Assembly: GCA_016763855.1 (NCBI GenBank)
Contig: JAESSY010000096.1
Coordinates: 1-64,000, forward strand
Reading direction: 5' to 3'
DNA: 64,000 bases
From: Pseudomonadales bacterium
Lineage (GTDB): Bacteria > Pseudomonadota > Gammaproteobacteria > Pseudomonadales > Azotimanducaceae
The translations under genes and the position numbers were made by a program. Positions 1 through 7,867 of the stretch are shown one piece after another. The notes beneath the pieces were generated by a model. The model was not told the DNA's origin. It saw only the letters and a list, made by a program, of their open reading frames with translations, and searched no databases. The stretch's first letter is position 1. Every line of letters starts with the position of its first letter.

Positions 1-290
1 CCAACTTGCCAGCCCCAAGCGGTATCGTCACCTCCCATGTATTTTAGAGCGGTACCTTGAGGAACACTGATAGGATCGCCAGTGACAGGGTGCTGTCCTA
101 CAACGTTATTCTTAGGTGCTGCTGCGCCAAAGCTGCCTTCGCCGATGATGTAACGGATACCACCACCAACGCTGATTGATTCATTGACTTTGTAAGCTGC
201 GTTTAAGTTCGCTTCCATTGTCGTTACGCTTGCTTCGTTACCGAAGTGTGATGCACCAAAGCCTTTACCTAAATCGGTTTCCACTGCAAT
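1..290 (-). CDS. FadL-family outer membrane transporter, internal fragment
   Basis: Reading leftward, this stretch encodes about 96 residues typical of the long-chain fatty acid porin FadL/OmpP1 family. A strand resembling TDLGKGFGAS is followed by the beta-strand pair LNAAYKVNESISVGGGIRY and later a DDTAWGWQVG segment, which matches the family pattern AYKvndklSvGaG ... ddtafGw. FadL proteins form a 14-stranded outer-membrane barrel that takes up hydrophobic compounds. The C-terminal part lies off the left edge of the window. The N-terminal part is absent: family-like sequence stops near 288-290, where sequence of an unrelated gene on the other strand begins. The frame stays open for some distance past the junction, but the residues there are only antisense to the serine hydrolase. 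The family call is fairly secure, the substrate is unknown. Confidence 0.75.
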   Translation of the reverse strand, partial: MAVETDLGKGFGASHFGNEASVTTMEANLNAAYKVNESISVGGGIRYIIGEGSFGAAAPKNNVVGQHPVTGDPISVPQGTALKYMGGDDTAWGWQV

Positions 291-654
291 GATGGCAGCA
301 GGTGGGACCTGGGATGAGAAAGAATATTTCAGTTCCGAAGCTTGGGCAGCATTGCATGAAGGGCCTGTCAAAGCAGATATGGGATTCGTGACCACGACGT
401 TTACACAAGGCGGATTGGCGCTCTTTACTGAGTGTGATCAAAATAGTACACAGCTTGATAGAGCGATTAATACGGGTAGAGAAGGATTTTATGGATGGAT
501 GGGGCTGGGTGGTTCTTTGTTTCAGTGGCATCCAAAACACAAAATAGGATTTGCTTACGTACCCACCTCGTTAAACGTAATTGATATTGTCAATGAGAGA
601 GGCAAGGCCTACCAAACTGAGGTATTAAAGTGTGTTGCAGATATCGGCAGATAG
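289..654 (+). pseudogene. Serine hydrolase (beta-lactamase/PBP-like), C-terminal fragment
   Basis: The product resembles the C-terminal end of the class C beta-lactamase-like serine hydrolases (beta-lactamase superfamily, LACTB-like): MMAAGGTWDE, then ALHEGPVKADMGF, and near the end YGWMGLGGSLFQWHP followed by IGFAYVPTSLN. These are the strand and loop elements next to the third catalytic motif in the fold. The SxxK and YxN motifs expected in the first 250 residues are missing because the gene starts abruptly at the junction with the FadL fragment. The ATG pair at 289-294 corresponds to internal residues of the family, not to a natural start. No ribosome binding site is seen. Probably a non-functional remnant, or one half of an assembly chimera. 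Confidence 0.7.
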
Positions 655-692
655 GCAAAGTTGTTATAAGCTGTGCATAATAGCTCCTATTT

Positions 693-1574
693 ATGCTAAC
701 GGTGAACGTAATGCCTCCAGCTCAATACATTAAAATCACAAAGGAGACCTACGTCAAGCTAGGTTATCCCCCCTATAGATGGTTTCACGCGCCAAGCGAG
801 CCATCTTTTGTACCTGTTTCTAAACCCTTGTCCGAGAGCCGCTTGGGTATGATCACAACCGCGGGCACATACTTACAAGGGCAGCTTGCATATTACTATC
901 AAGATGATACTAGTATCCGAGAGATACCCAGTGACGCTTCTATCAGTAAGATTAGATTTTCACACATTACTGAAAATTATTTAGTGGAAGCGAGGCAAGA
1001 TCCGAACACTGTGTTTCCATTACAAAGTTTGAAGGCCTTGGGAAAAGAGGGGTTTATCGGTGAACTTGCTGAGGAATACTTATCTTGTATGGGGGGGATT
1101 TATTCACAAAGACGGGTTGTAGATGAACTCATTCCCAATCTTGAAACGGCGGTTAAAAGGCAGAAGCTAGATTTACTGCTCTTAGTGCCATTGTGACCCG
1201 TCTGCCATCAGACCGTGAGTCTGTTAGCAAGACATTTTGAATCATTGGGCTTGCCGACCTTAATTGTTGGCAGTGCCCTCGACATACTAGAATCCGGACG
1301 ACCTCCAAGAGCTCAGTTCTTAGATTTTCCGCTGGGTTTTGAAACAGGTCCCTTCAAAGATAAGCATAGACAATTAGAGGTTGTGCGTGAAGCGCTAAAA
1401 GGATTTGAGTCTTTTAAATCGTCGGGTATTCGCCCCCTACCATTTAGATGGCCAGAGGGTTGGGATCTAGTGAAGAACCGTGAAGGCAAAACCGATAATG
1501 ATCAACGATCTCCCCGAAATACTGAGCCGCAGTATCAAACTGACGAGGATCGTTGGGCGGCAGAAAACCAATAA
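693..1574 (+). CDS. GrdB/PrdB-like selenoprotein (UGA 1194-1196 read as Sec)
   Basis: Two apparent reading frames (693-1196 and the part after it) are one gene in a single frame, interrupted only by UGA at 1194-1196. The joined product is 293 residues and matches the proteobacterial relatives of glycine/sarcosine/betaine reductase component B and proline reductase PrdB. Visible marks are YPPYRW (25-30), SRLGMITTAGTY (49-60), a VFPLQSL segment, and after the UGA the segment PVCHQTVSLLARHFE and GLPTLIVGSALDI. In homologues the position of the UGA is a cysteine in a CPVCH motif, so decoding gives Sec168-P-V-Cys171, a UxxC redox motif. A stem-loop with the bacterial SECIS geometry follows the UGA. 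The start is either ATG 693 or ATG 711, and neither has a clear Shine-Dalgarno. Substrate unknown. The selA/B/C/D genes are not in the window. Confidence 0.85.
1197..1225 (+). promoter_or_regulatory. Bacterial SECIS-like stem-loop after in-frame UGA
   Basis: CAGAC (1209-1213) pairs perfectly with GTCTG (1219-1223) around a five-base loop CGTGA (1214-1218). The loop begins 17 nt after the UGA and has G in its second position followed by U. These features fit the published bacterial SECIS consensus: a short upper stem, G among the first two loop bases, and a loop 16-37 nt downstream of UGA. A competing hairpin GTCTG/CAGAC (1200-1213) uses part of the same bases. SelB binding is inferred. Confidence 0.7.
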
Positions 1575-1750
1575 TGTTTGTATCATTGGTTAGATCCCAC
1601 TACCCACATTTACTAAAATGGTCGTAGCGCGAACACATTAAAGAATGATGGGATGATGCAAACAATACATTTGAAAATATGATGCGTGTCAAGATATGAC
1701 CGATGTACTGGCTTGCTGTAAAATAAAGAATACCTAATAAGGAGTTCAGT

Positions 1751-2659
1751 TTGGGAACATTATTCAAAGCAATTGTTTGTGCCTGCCTGCTATCGATACC
1801 GTTTCTATCTTCAAGCAGTGTTGCTAAAACTCAAGTTGTCATGCTAGGTACGGGGACGCCCAATGCAGATCCAGAAAGGTCTGGTCCCAGTGTTGCGTTT
1901 GTCGTCAACGATACACCTTACCTGATTGATTTTGGCCCAGGTGTTGTGCGGCGAGCAGCTGCAGCATATAAAAAAGGGGTTGAAGGATTAGATGTCAAAA
2001 AATTGAATACCGCATTCGTGACTCACTTGCATTCGGATCACACTAGCGGATTTTCCGATTTAATCTTGTCGCCTTGGGTATTAGAGCGGGAATTGCCCCT
2101 TAAGGTTTATGGGCCGCAGGGAATTAAATCAATGGCAGAGTACATTGTTGCTGCGTATTCAGCGGATATCAATATGCGCCTCCATGGCGCTCAGCCATCC
2201 AATCCTAATGGCTATAAAGTCATTGCGCAGGAAATTGAACCCGGTCCCATTTATGCTGATGAGAATGTTAAGGTCGAGGCTATATCGGTCAAGCATGGTT
2301 CGTGGAAACAATCATTTGGATTTAAATTTGTGACTGCGGATAAGGTCATTGTCATTTCAGGAGATGCAGTCCCTAGTGAATCAATTATTCAAGCTTGTAA
2401 TGAATGTGACATCTTAATCCATGAGGTTTATTCTGACGCTGGCTTTAAAACAAGACCTAAAGAATGGCAGAATTATCATTCCAAATACCATACTTCTGCA
2501 ACGGAGCTGGCAGCCATCGCCAATAAATCGAAGCCTAAACTGCTAGTACTCTATCACCAATTATACTGGGGGTTTGATGATAAAAAATTACTGGAAGAAG
2601 TGGGCGCTAGTTACAAGGGTAAGATCGTTAGCGCAAGTGATTTAGATATATATGAGTAG
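1751..2659 (+). CDS. Exported MBL-fold metallohydrolase (RNase Z/arylsulfatase-like)
   Basis: A 302-residue metallo-beta-lactamase-fold protein with a signal peptide (hydrophobic stretch in residues 5-24, then SSSVAK). The core is GTGTPNADPERSGPS at 33-47, the zinc motif HLHSDH at 92-97, a KHGS histidine, SGDAVP and a late LVLYHQLYW histidine. The overall plan is that of the RNase Z-like / AtsA-like branch, but the export signal argues against tRNA processing and for a periplasmic hydrolase of unknown substrate. The start is TTG 1751, supported by a good AAGGAG-type site about 8 bases upstream (1737-1743) and by the complete signal peptide. It stands alone between the selenoprotein and the polysaccharide genes. 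Confidence 0.85.
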   Translation: MGTLFKAIVCACLLSIPFLSSSSVAKTQVVMLGTGTPNADPERSGPSVAFVVNDTPYLIDFGPGVVRRAAAAYKKGVEGLDVKKLNTAFVTHLHSDHTSGFSDLILSPWVLERELPLKVYGPQGIKSMAEYIVAAYSADINMRLHGAQPSNPNGYKVIAQEIEPGPIYADENVKVEAISVKHGSWKQSFGFKFVTADKVIVISGDAVPSESIIQACNECDILIHEVYSDAGFKTRPKEWQNYHSKYHTSATELAAIANKSKPKLLVLYHQLYWGFDDKKLLEEVGASYKGKIVSASDLDIYE

Positions 2660-2684
2660 CCTTTAAGCGGAATTTTACAACAAA

Positions 2685-3722
2685 ATGCCAGATCTAAAAG
2701 TACTTGTCTTGTTTGCTTTAGTCTTTGCGTTGAGCTATCTAGGCTCAAGGCTTTATCAATACTATGCCATTAAAATTGGCCTGTTGGCTAATGTGAATGT
2801 ACGATCTGCACATGAGTTACCTACCCCCACCGGATCAGGACTGGTACTACTAAAACTATTTTTGGTCTCAATTATTTTGCTTTGGTATTGGCAGCTAATC
2901 ACGGTCGAAATGTTACTGGCTTGTCTCGGGCCAATTTTTGTTGGTGCGGTTGGTTATGTCGATGACAAAAGTGATCTGCCGGTCAAGGTGAGAATGCCGC
3001 TGTATATGTTTGCAGCAGTTTGGAGTGTTTATATCCTAGGGTTTCCCGTTATCAATATTTCAGGGATGGAAATTGATTTGGGACTTTTGGGTTTGGTCTT
3101 GGGTGTCATGTCTTTATTCTGGCTTCAGAATCTATTTAATTTTATGGATGGGGTTGATGGTATTGCCAGCATTGAAGTCGTGTTTGTTTGTTTTTCGGCA
3201 GTGTGGATTGGTTGTGAGGCTTTCAATGGGTTAAGTAGTGGTTGGTCTCTACTTGGTATCTTGATTGGAATATTGGCCCTAGGATATTTAATGACTAACT
3301 GGCCTCCTGCAAGGATGTTTATGGGTGATGCTGGAAGTAACTTCTTTGGTTTAATGTTGGGTGTATTTGTTCTGGGAAATGAAGCTATTTCGGTTTGGGT
3401 ATGGATGATCTTGTTGAGCCAATTTATTGTTGATGCCTGTTTGACTGTTTCAATACGATTGATAAAGCATCAAAAAATTTATGAATCTCATAGCCAGCAC
3501 GCTTACCAACATCTGAATCGTCGGTATGGCACAAATCACGTTTTGCAGCTGATGATAATAGTTAATTTCATATGGCTATTACCGATCGCCTACCTAGCCC
3601 ACGAGTTTCCTGACATGGGCTTTATTCTGTTACTATTAGCATCTTTACCTTTAGTACTCCTGTATTGGCTCAGTGGGGCAGGTAAGACAGAACCTCGGAT
3701 GGCACGCCTAAGAGTAAAGTAA
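2685..3722 (+). CDS. Polyprenyl-phosphate sugar-1-P transferase (WbpL/WecA-like, GT family 4 MraY type)
   Basis: This 345-residue polytopic membrane protein, with roughly ten hydrophobic helices, belongs to the MraY/WecA superfamily. It should transfer a sugar-1-phosphate from a UDP-sugar to undecaprenyl phosphate on the cytoplasmic face and so start O-antigen or capsule repeat synthesis. Signature loops are GYVDDKSDLP (DD motif), LFNFMDGVDGIA, ARMFMGDAGSNFFG and the late QHAYQHLNRR histidine motif. It lies 25 bases after the metallohydrolase and its TAA overlaps the ATG of the WbpM-like gene by one base. The pairing WbpL-like/WbpM-like is the one seen in Pseudomonas B-band O-antigen loci. 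The exact sugar (FucNAc, QuiNAc or GlcNAc) cannot be told from sequence. Confidence 0.88.
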   Translation: MPDLKVLVLFALVFALSYLGSRLYQYYAIKIGLLANVNVRSAHELPTPTGSGLVLLKLFLVSIILLWYWQLITVEMLLACLGPIFVGAVGYVDDKSDLPVKVRMPLYMFAAVWSVYILGFPVINISGMEIDLGLLGLVLGVMSLFWLQNLFNFMDGVDGIASIEVVFVCFSAVWIGCEAFNGLSSGWSLLGILIGILALGYLMTNWPPARMFMGDAGSNFFGLMLGVFVLGNEAISVWVWMILLSQFIVDACLTVSIRLIKHQKIYESHSQHAYQHLNRRYGTNHVLQLMIIVNFIWLLPIAYLAHEFPDMGFILLLLASLPLVLLYWLSGAGKTEPRMARLRVK

Positions 3723-5653
3723 TGGAATCCAAGATAACGGACAAATCAAAACGAACCATCATGATGATAGGTGATGGCATCCTCCTGCCATTGGCATTGT
3801 GGGTATCGGTTGCACTTCGATATGGGGATTTTCAAAAGGATATTGCGCCCTTTTGGTGGTTGTTTTTGGTTGCGGCTGTTACGGGAGTTTTCTCCTTGCA
3901 AAAATTGGGTTTGTACAGAGCCGTCGTCCGATACATTGGCCCAAGTTCTATGATACCTGTTGTTCAAGGCGTCACGGTTGCAACCATTGCCATTTCACTA
4001 ACAGCTTATCTGAGTCAGGCAGTCACTTTTCCCCGGTCAGCTCCCATTATGTTCTGGTTTATATCCATCTTGATGATCGGCGGCAGTCGTATTGTGATCA
4101 GAGCCTATTTTTACGGTCTGAATAATAACTATTTGGTGAGGGAGCCCATTGCCATTTATGGTGCGGGAGATTCAGGGGCACAGTTAGCTATTACCTTGCT
4201 CAACGGTAGTGACTTTATGCCGGTTGCCTTTATAGATGATAACCGCGCTTTGAGGAAAAATATCATACATGGTATTAAAGTTTATGACGCGGCTCATATC
4301 GATCGCTTAGTGAAAGAATTTGGCATTAAGCAGATCTTTCTTGCTGTACCCTCAGCGACCGCCGAGCAGCGTGGTAAGATATTGAACAAATTGGCAGCCC
4401 TGCCCATTTTGATTCAAACGGTACCTACATTTGCAGACATCATGGCGGACCGTGCAATTGCAAATGAAGTACGAAGTGTAGATATTGCAGATTTACTCGG
4501 CAGAGAAACCGTACCGCCAAATAAAACATTGCTGGAATCCTGCATTAAGGGTAAGTCAGTTTTAGTCACCGGCGCTGGAGGAACCATTGGTTCAGAGCTT
4601 TGCCGAAAAATATTATCCCTTAAGCCAATGCGATTGGTTTTGTTTGATAATTCCGAGATATCGCTTTATACAGTCGAGCATGAGCTAAATAATCTGTGTG
4701 CAGCTGAAACGGATATCGCTGTATTGTTAGGTTCAATTCTAAATAAATCACAATTGTCGAAAGTGATGGCTGATTTTAATGTGGATACCGTATATCACGC
4801 AGCGGCGTACAAACATGTCACTATTGTAGAGGGAAATGTCATAGAAGGTATTCGAAACAATGTTCTGGGTAGTTGGAATGTTGTCAGTGCAGCAAGTGAT
4901 AATCGTGTCAAAGATTTTGTCCTTATTTCCTCCGATAAAGCTGTACGCCCAACCAATGTGATGGGAGCGACAAAAAGACTGGCTGAACTAATTGTCAAGG
5001 CCCATGCTGAAGAATCTGAATTTACCTGTTTTAGTATGGTTCGTTTTGGCAATGTACTCAGATCTTCAGGTTCTGTCGTCCCCTTATTTGAGAAACAGAT
5101 TCTCGCTGGTGGACCCGTGACTGTTAGGCACAAAGACGCGACAAGATTTTTTATGACAGTGGCTGAGGCGGCAGAATTAGTCATACAGGCGGGGTCTATG
5201 GCAGAAGGCGGCGAGCTGTTTGTTCTCGATATGGGCGAACCCGTTAACATCGATGATCTAGCACATAAGATGATTCACCTTCACGGTAAAAAAGTGGGTC
5301 AAGATGAAGAAGGATTTGAATCCGATGCTATAGAAATAGAGTATGTTGGATTACAACCAGGCGAAAAGTTATATGAAGAGCTGATTATAGGTCAGGCTAT
5401 TTCAGGAACACAACACACCAAGATTATGATGGCAGACGAAGAATTTCTTTCCCTCGGTGCGATGACAGATATCTGTTCAAGCTTAAGCAATGCTTGTGAT
5501 AGTGCGGATTATAAAACCGTCAGAAGCTTACTAGAGAAGCATGTTAGTGGCTACAAGATGCACCTGTCTAAAACCGATCCCTCTATCGCTGCGGAGCAAG
5601 CCCGGGATCTTAGGGAAAACAATATTACCCCTTTCGTTAAGAAAGAGGACTAA
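3722..5653 (+). CDS. Nucleotide-sugar 4,6-dehydratase, WbpM/CapD/FlaA1 family, membrane-anchored
   Basis: The protein has 643 residues: four N-terminal membrane helices (about 10-115), a CoA-binding-like Rossmann domain with GAGDSGAQL (about 147), then the catalytic short-chain dehydrogenase domain with GAGGTIGSE (about 284). The usual YxxxK is replaced by the WbpM-type motif; SSDKAVRPTNVMGATKR carries the lysine and a Met in place of Tyr. Family members convert UDP-GlcNAc to the 4-keto-6-deoxy sugar, the precursor of QuiNAc/FucNAc residues. Length matches WbpM (about 665). The gene is translationally coupled to the upstream transferase, and its 3' end overlaps the possible start region of the next gene. 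Confidence 0.92.
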   Translation: MESKITDKSKRTIMMIGDGILLPLALWVSVALRYGDFQKDIAPFWWLFLVAAVTGVFSLQKLGLYRAVVRYIGPSSMIPVVQGVTVATIAISLTAYLSQAVTFPRSAPIMFWFISILMIGGSRIVIRAYFYGLNNNYLVREPIAIYGAGDSGAQLAITLLNGSDFMPVAFIDDNRALRKNIIHGIKVYDAAHIDRLVKEFGIKQIFLAVPSATAEQRGKILNKLAALPILIQTVPTFADIMADRAIANEVRSVDIADLLGRETVPPNKTLLESCIKGKSVLVTGAGGTIGSELCRKILSLKPMRLVLFDNSEISLYTVEHELNNLCAAETDIAVLLGSILNKSQLSKVMADFNVDTVYHAAAYKHVTIVEGNVIEGIRNNVLGSWNVVSAASDNRVKDFVLISSDKAVRPTNVMGATKRLAELIVKAHAEESEFTCFSMVRFGNVLRSSGSVVPLFEKQILAGGPVTVRHKDATRFFMTVAEAAELVIQAGSMAEGGELFVLDMGEPVNIDDLAHKMIHLHGKKVGQDEEGFESDAIEIEYVGLQPGEKLYEELIIGQAISGTQHTKIMMADEEFLSLGAMTDICSSLSNACDSADYKTVRSLLEKHVSGYKMHLSKTDPSIAAEQARDLRENNITPFVKKED

Positions 5654-6800
5654 CGGTCTGGCTCTCCCTCGAAAAATAAAAGTACTACAGGTCTATAGGA
5701 CTTATTTCCCTGACTCTCAAGGTGGTGCTGAAGAAGTCATCAGGCAAATTTGCCGAAACAGCCTTGCACACGAGATCGAAAGCCGTGTATTTGTTCCAAG
5801 CGCTTCACCGTATCCGAAAGATATCATTGTCGATGATGCTAAGGTGGTTCGCGTTAAATTGAATTTTGAAATTGCATCTTGTGGGTTCTGCTTGACGGGT
5901 TTGAATGAGTTCAAAAAACAAGTTGAGTGGGCGGACCTTGTTCACTATCACTTTCCTTGGCCCTTTGCCGATTTGATGCATCTCGCTGTGTCACAAAATA
6001 AACCGACAATAATCACCTATCACTCTGATATCGTGAGGCAGAAAATGGTAGCAAGAATATATTCTCCATTGATGAATCGATTTTTATCATCAATGGATAG
6101 AATTGTTGCGACGTCTCCAAATTATCTAAAATCTAGCCCGGTTCTTGGGCAATATCAAAATAAGGTTTCAGCGATACCCATCGGTATTGAGGAAGCATCC
6201 TATCCGGATGTAGCCAAAGATATTTTAACAACTTGTAAATCAAGATATGGTGAGGGATTTTTCTTTTTCATTGGTGTGCTGCGATACTACAAGGGATTAC
6301 ATTTGTTAATAGATGCCTGTAAGAACGCAGATTTCAAGGTCGTCATAGCAGGTGCAGGACCACTTGAGCAAAAGCTAAAATCACAGGTTAAAGATTTAGG
6401 TTTGAATAATATTCAGTTTGCGGGACGAATTAGCGACGAAGAAAAAATGGCAATGTATCAACTTTGCCGAGGTGTTATATTTTCTTCCCACATTCGTTCA
6501 GAGGCTTTCGGGGTTACGCTACTTGAAGGCGCAATGTGTAGCAAGCCGTTGATAACTGCTGAGACAGGCACGGGGACTAGTTTCGTCAATAAGGATGGCG
6601 AAACGGGTATTGTTGTCGAAGCAAATAGTGCTAAGGCTTTAGGTGATGCGATGCAGGTGCTTCATGCAGATGCAACAATGGCCGAGAACATGGGGCGAAA
6701 TGCTCGGATGCGATATGAGCAATTGTTCACGGGTAAAAAAATGGGCGAGCGTTACGCTGGACTATATCGAGAAGTCTTGGATGAAGCACAATGCGTATAG
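5541..6800 (+). CDS. GT4-family glycosyltransferase, start uncertain
   Basis: A GT-B fold glycosyltransferase of family 4. The N-terminal part starts with KIKVLQVYRTYFPDSQGGAE, the acceptor-side Rossmann start, and the C-terminal part has the nucleotide-sugar site SEAFGVTLLEGAMCSKP (E-x7-E motif). It should add one sugar to the lipid-linked repeat unit. The start is a problem. Homology begins at about 5673, just after the WbpM stop codon, but no ATG, GTG or TTG exists in frame between 5541 and that point. ATG 5541 would overlap wbpM by 113 bases and add about 40 unrelated residues. A CTG at 5658 has a GAGG-type site nine bases upstream and is the best-placed alternative. The stop overlaps the next gene by 10 bases. 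Confidence 0.85.
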   Translation: MLVATRCTCLKPIPLSLRSKPGILGKTILPLSLRKRTNGLALPRKIKVLQVYRTYFPDSQGGAEEVIRQICRNSLAHEIESRVFVPSASPYPKDIIVDDAKVVRVKLNFEIASCGFCLTGLNEFKKQVEWADLVHYHFPWPFADLMHLAVSQNKPTIITYHSDIVRQKMVARIYSPLMNRFLSSMDRIVATSPNYLKSSPVLGQYQNKVSAIPIGIEEASYPDVAKDILTTCKSRYGEGFFFFIGVLRYYKGLHLLIDACKNADFKVVIAGAGPLEQKLKSQVKDLGLNNIQFAGRISDEEKMAMYQLCRGVIFSSHIRSEAFGVTLLEGAMCSKPLITAETGTGTSFVNKDGETGIVVEANSAKALGDAMQVLHADATMAENMGRNARMRYEQLFTGKKMGERYAGLYREVLDEAQCV

Positions 6801-7867
6801 GTATTGATGCTCGTCCACTCACTGTGCCCATGTTTGGGATTGGTCGATATACCCTCTGCTTACTTAAAGAGTTAACTAAGGTTGAAGGCAATTCTTGGTA
6901 TCTATATGCTGACCGGCCCATTATTCATCCTATCTTTGGTGACAATATCGTCATTCGTGAATACCCTTCACACAAGCGTTGGTTAAGCCTATACCGCACT
7001 CAGGTGCCTTTTGCGCGATGGGCAAAAAAAGATAAGTTGGACGTATTTTGGTCGCCTAGGCATCACTTACCGTTAATGTTAGATAAGTCTATCAGGAGCG
7101 TTTTAACCATACATGATCTTGTCTGGAAAAAATATCCCGAGACAATGTTGAGAGAAAATTTACTAGTTGAGAAATTGTTGATGCCAAGAAGCTTGATAAA
7201 GGCAGATGCGGTCATCGCGGTTTCAGAGTCAACAAAAAATGATCTAGTCGAGTCCTATCCATTGATAGAGAGTAAACTGTCAGTGATATATGAAGCGATT
7301 GATCGCGTTGGAGTTTCAGAAAGCAGACTGCTCGATAAACCCTATTTTCTGTGTGTGGGTACCCAGGAACCTCGAAAAAATTTACGTACTTCCATTGCTG
7401 CTTTCCACCAATATCGAGCAGCAGGGGGTAACCGCCATTTGGTCGTTGTTGGGGGAAAGGGTTGGAACCTAGACGATCCGCAGCAGGGACTAAAACAAAA
7501 TCAAGAATTCATCCATATATTAGGCAGGGTGTGTGATGAAGACTTAATGACCTTCTATCGTTTTGCCGATGCCTTTGTATTCCCTTCTCTTTATGAGGGC
7601 TTTGGTCTGCCGCCCCTTGAAGCCATGCAATTTTCTGTGCCTGTGATCAGTTCAAATCGTTCTTCTTTGCCAGAGGTTGTGGGTGAGGGGGGTATATTGG
7701 TCGATCCGATGTCGAAAGATCAGATATGTGATGCCATGATGAAAATAAGCCGAGACCAGGCCTTTCGAAATAGCCTAGGAGAAAAAGCATTTGAGCAATC
7801 GAAGAAGTTTAGTTGGCTAAAGGCGGCGAAAGAAACCTTAGACGTTTTTAAGTCTCAGCTTCCCTAA
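6791..7867 (+). CDS. GT4-family glycosyltransferase (mannosyltransferase-like)
   Basis: This 358-residue enzyme starts with MRIGIDARPLTVPMFGIGRY, typical of the WbaZ/MtfB-like branch of GT4, has a central VGTQEPRKNL motif and ends with the donor site SLYEGFGLPPLEAM and the segment GGILVDP. The family often uses GDP-mannose or GDP-rhamnose, which agrees with manC in the same block, but donor and acceptor are inferred. Its start overlaps the end of the preceding glycosyltransferase by 10 bases, so the genes are co-transcribed from at least 2685. The 3' end overlaps the convergent polymerase gene by 20 bases. Confidence 0.9.
   Translation: MRIGIDARPLTVPMFGIGRYTLCLLKELTKVEGNSWYLYADRPIIHPIFGDNIVIREYPSHKRWLSLYRTQVPFARWAKKDKLDVFWSPRHHLPLMLDKSIRSVLTIHDLVWKKYPETMLRENLLVEKLLMPRSLIKADAVIAVSESTKNDLVESYPLIESKLSVIYEAIDRVGVSESRLLDKPYFLCVGTQEPRKNLRTSIAAFHQYRAAGGNRHLVVVGGKGWNLDDPQQGLKQNQEFIHILGRVCDEDLMTFYRFADAFVFPSLYEGFGLPPLEAMQFSVPVISSNRSSLPEVVGEGGILVDPMSKDQICDAMMKISRDQAFRNSLGEKAFEQSKKFSWLKAAKETLDVFKSQLP

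Noticed and set aside
1215-1574. Independent gene starting at GTG 1215
   Set aside because: It is the in-frame continuation of the gene from 693 across UGA; the conserved PVCH segment lies before this GTG.
1668-1700. Sigma-70 promoter before the metallohydrolase (TTGAAA ... ATATGA)
   Set aside because: The -10 match is poor and other equally weak pairs occur nearby.
4795-5250. Minus-strand frame inside the WbpM-like gene
   Set aside because: Shadow of a strongly conserved gene on the plus strand.
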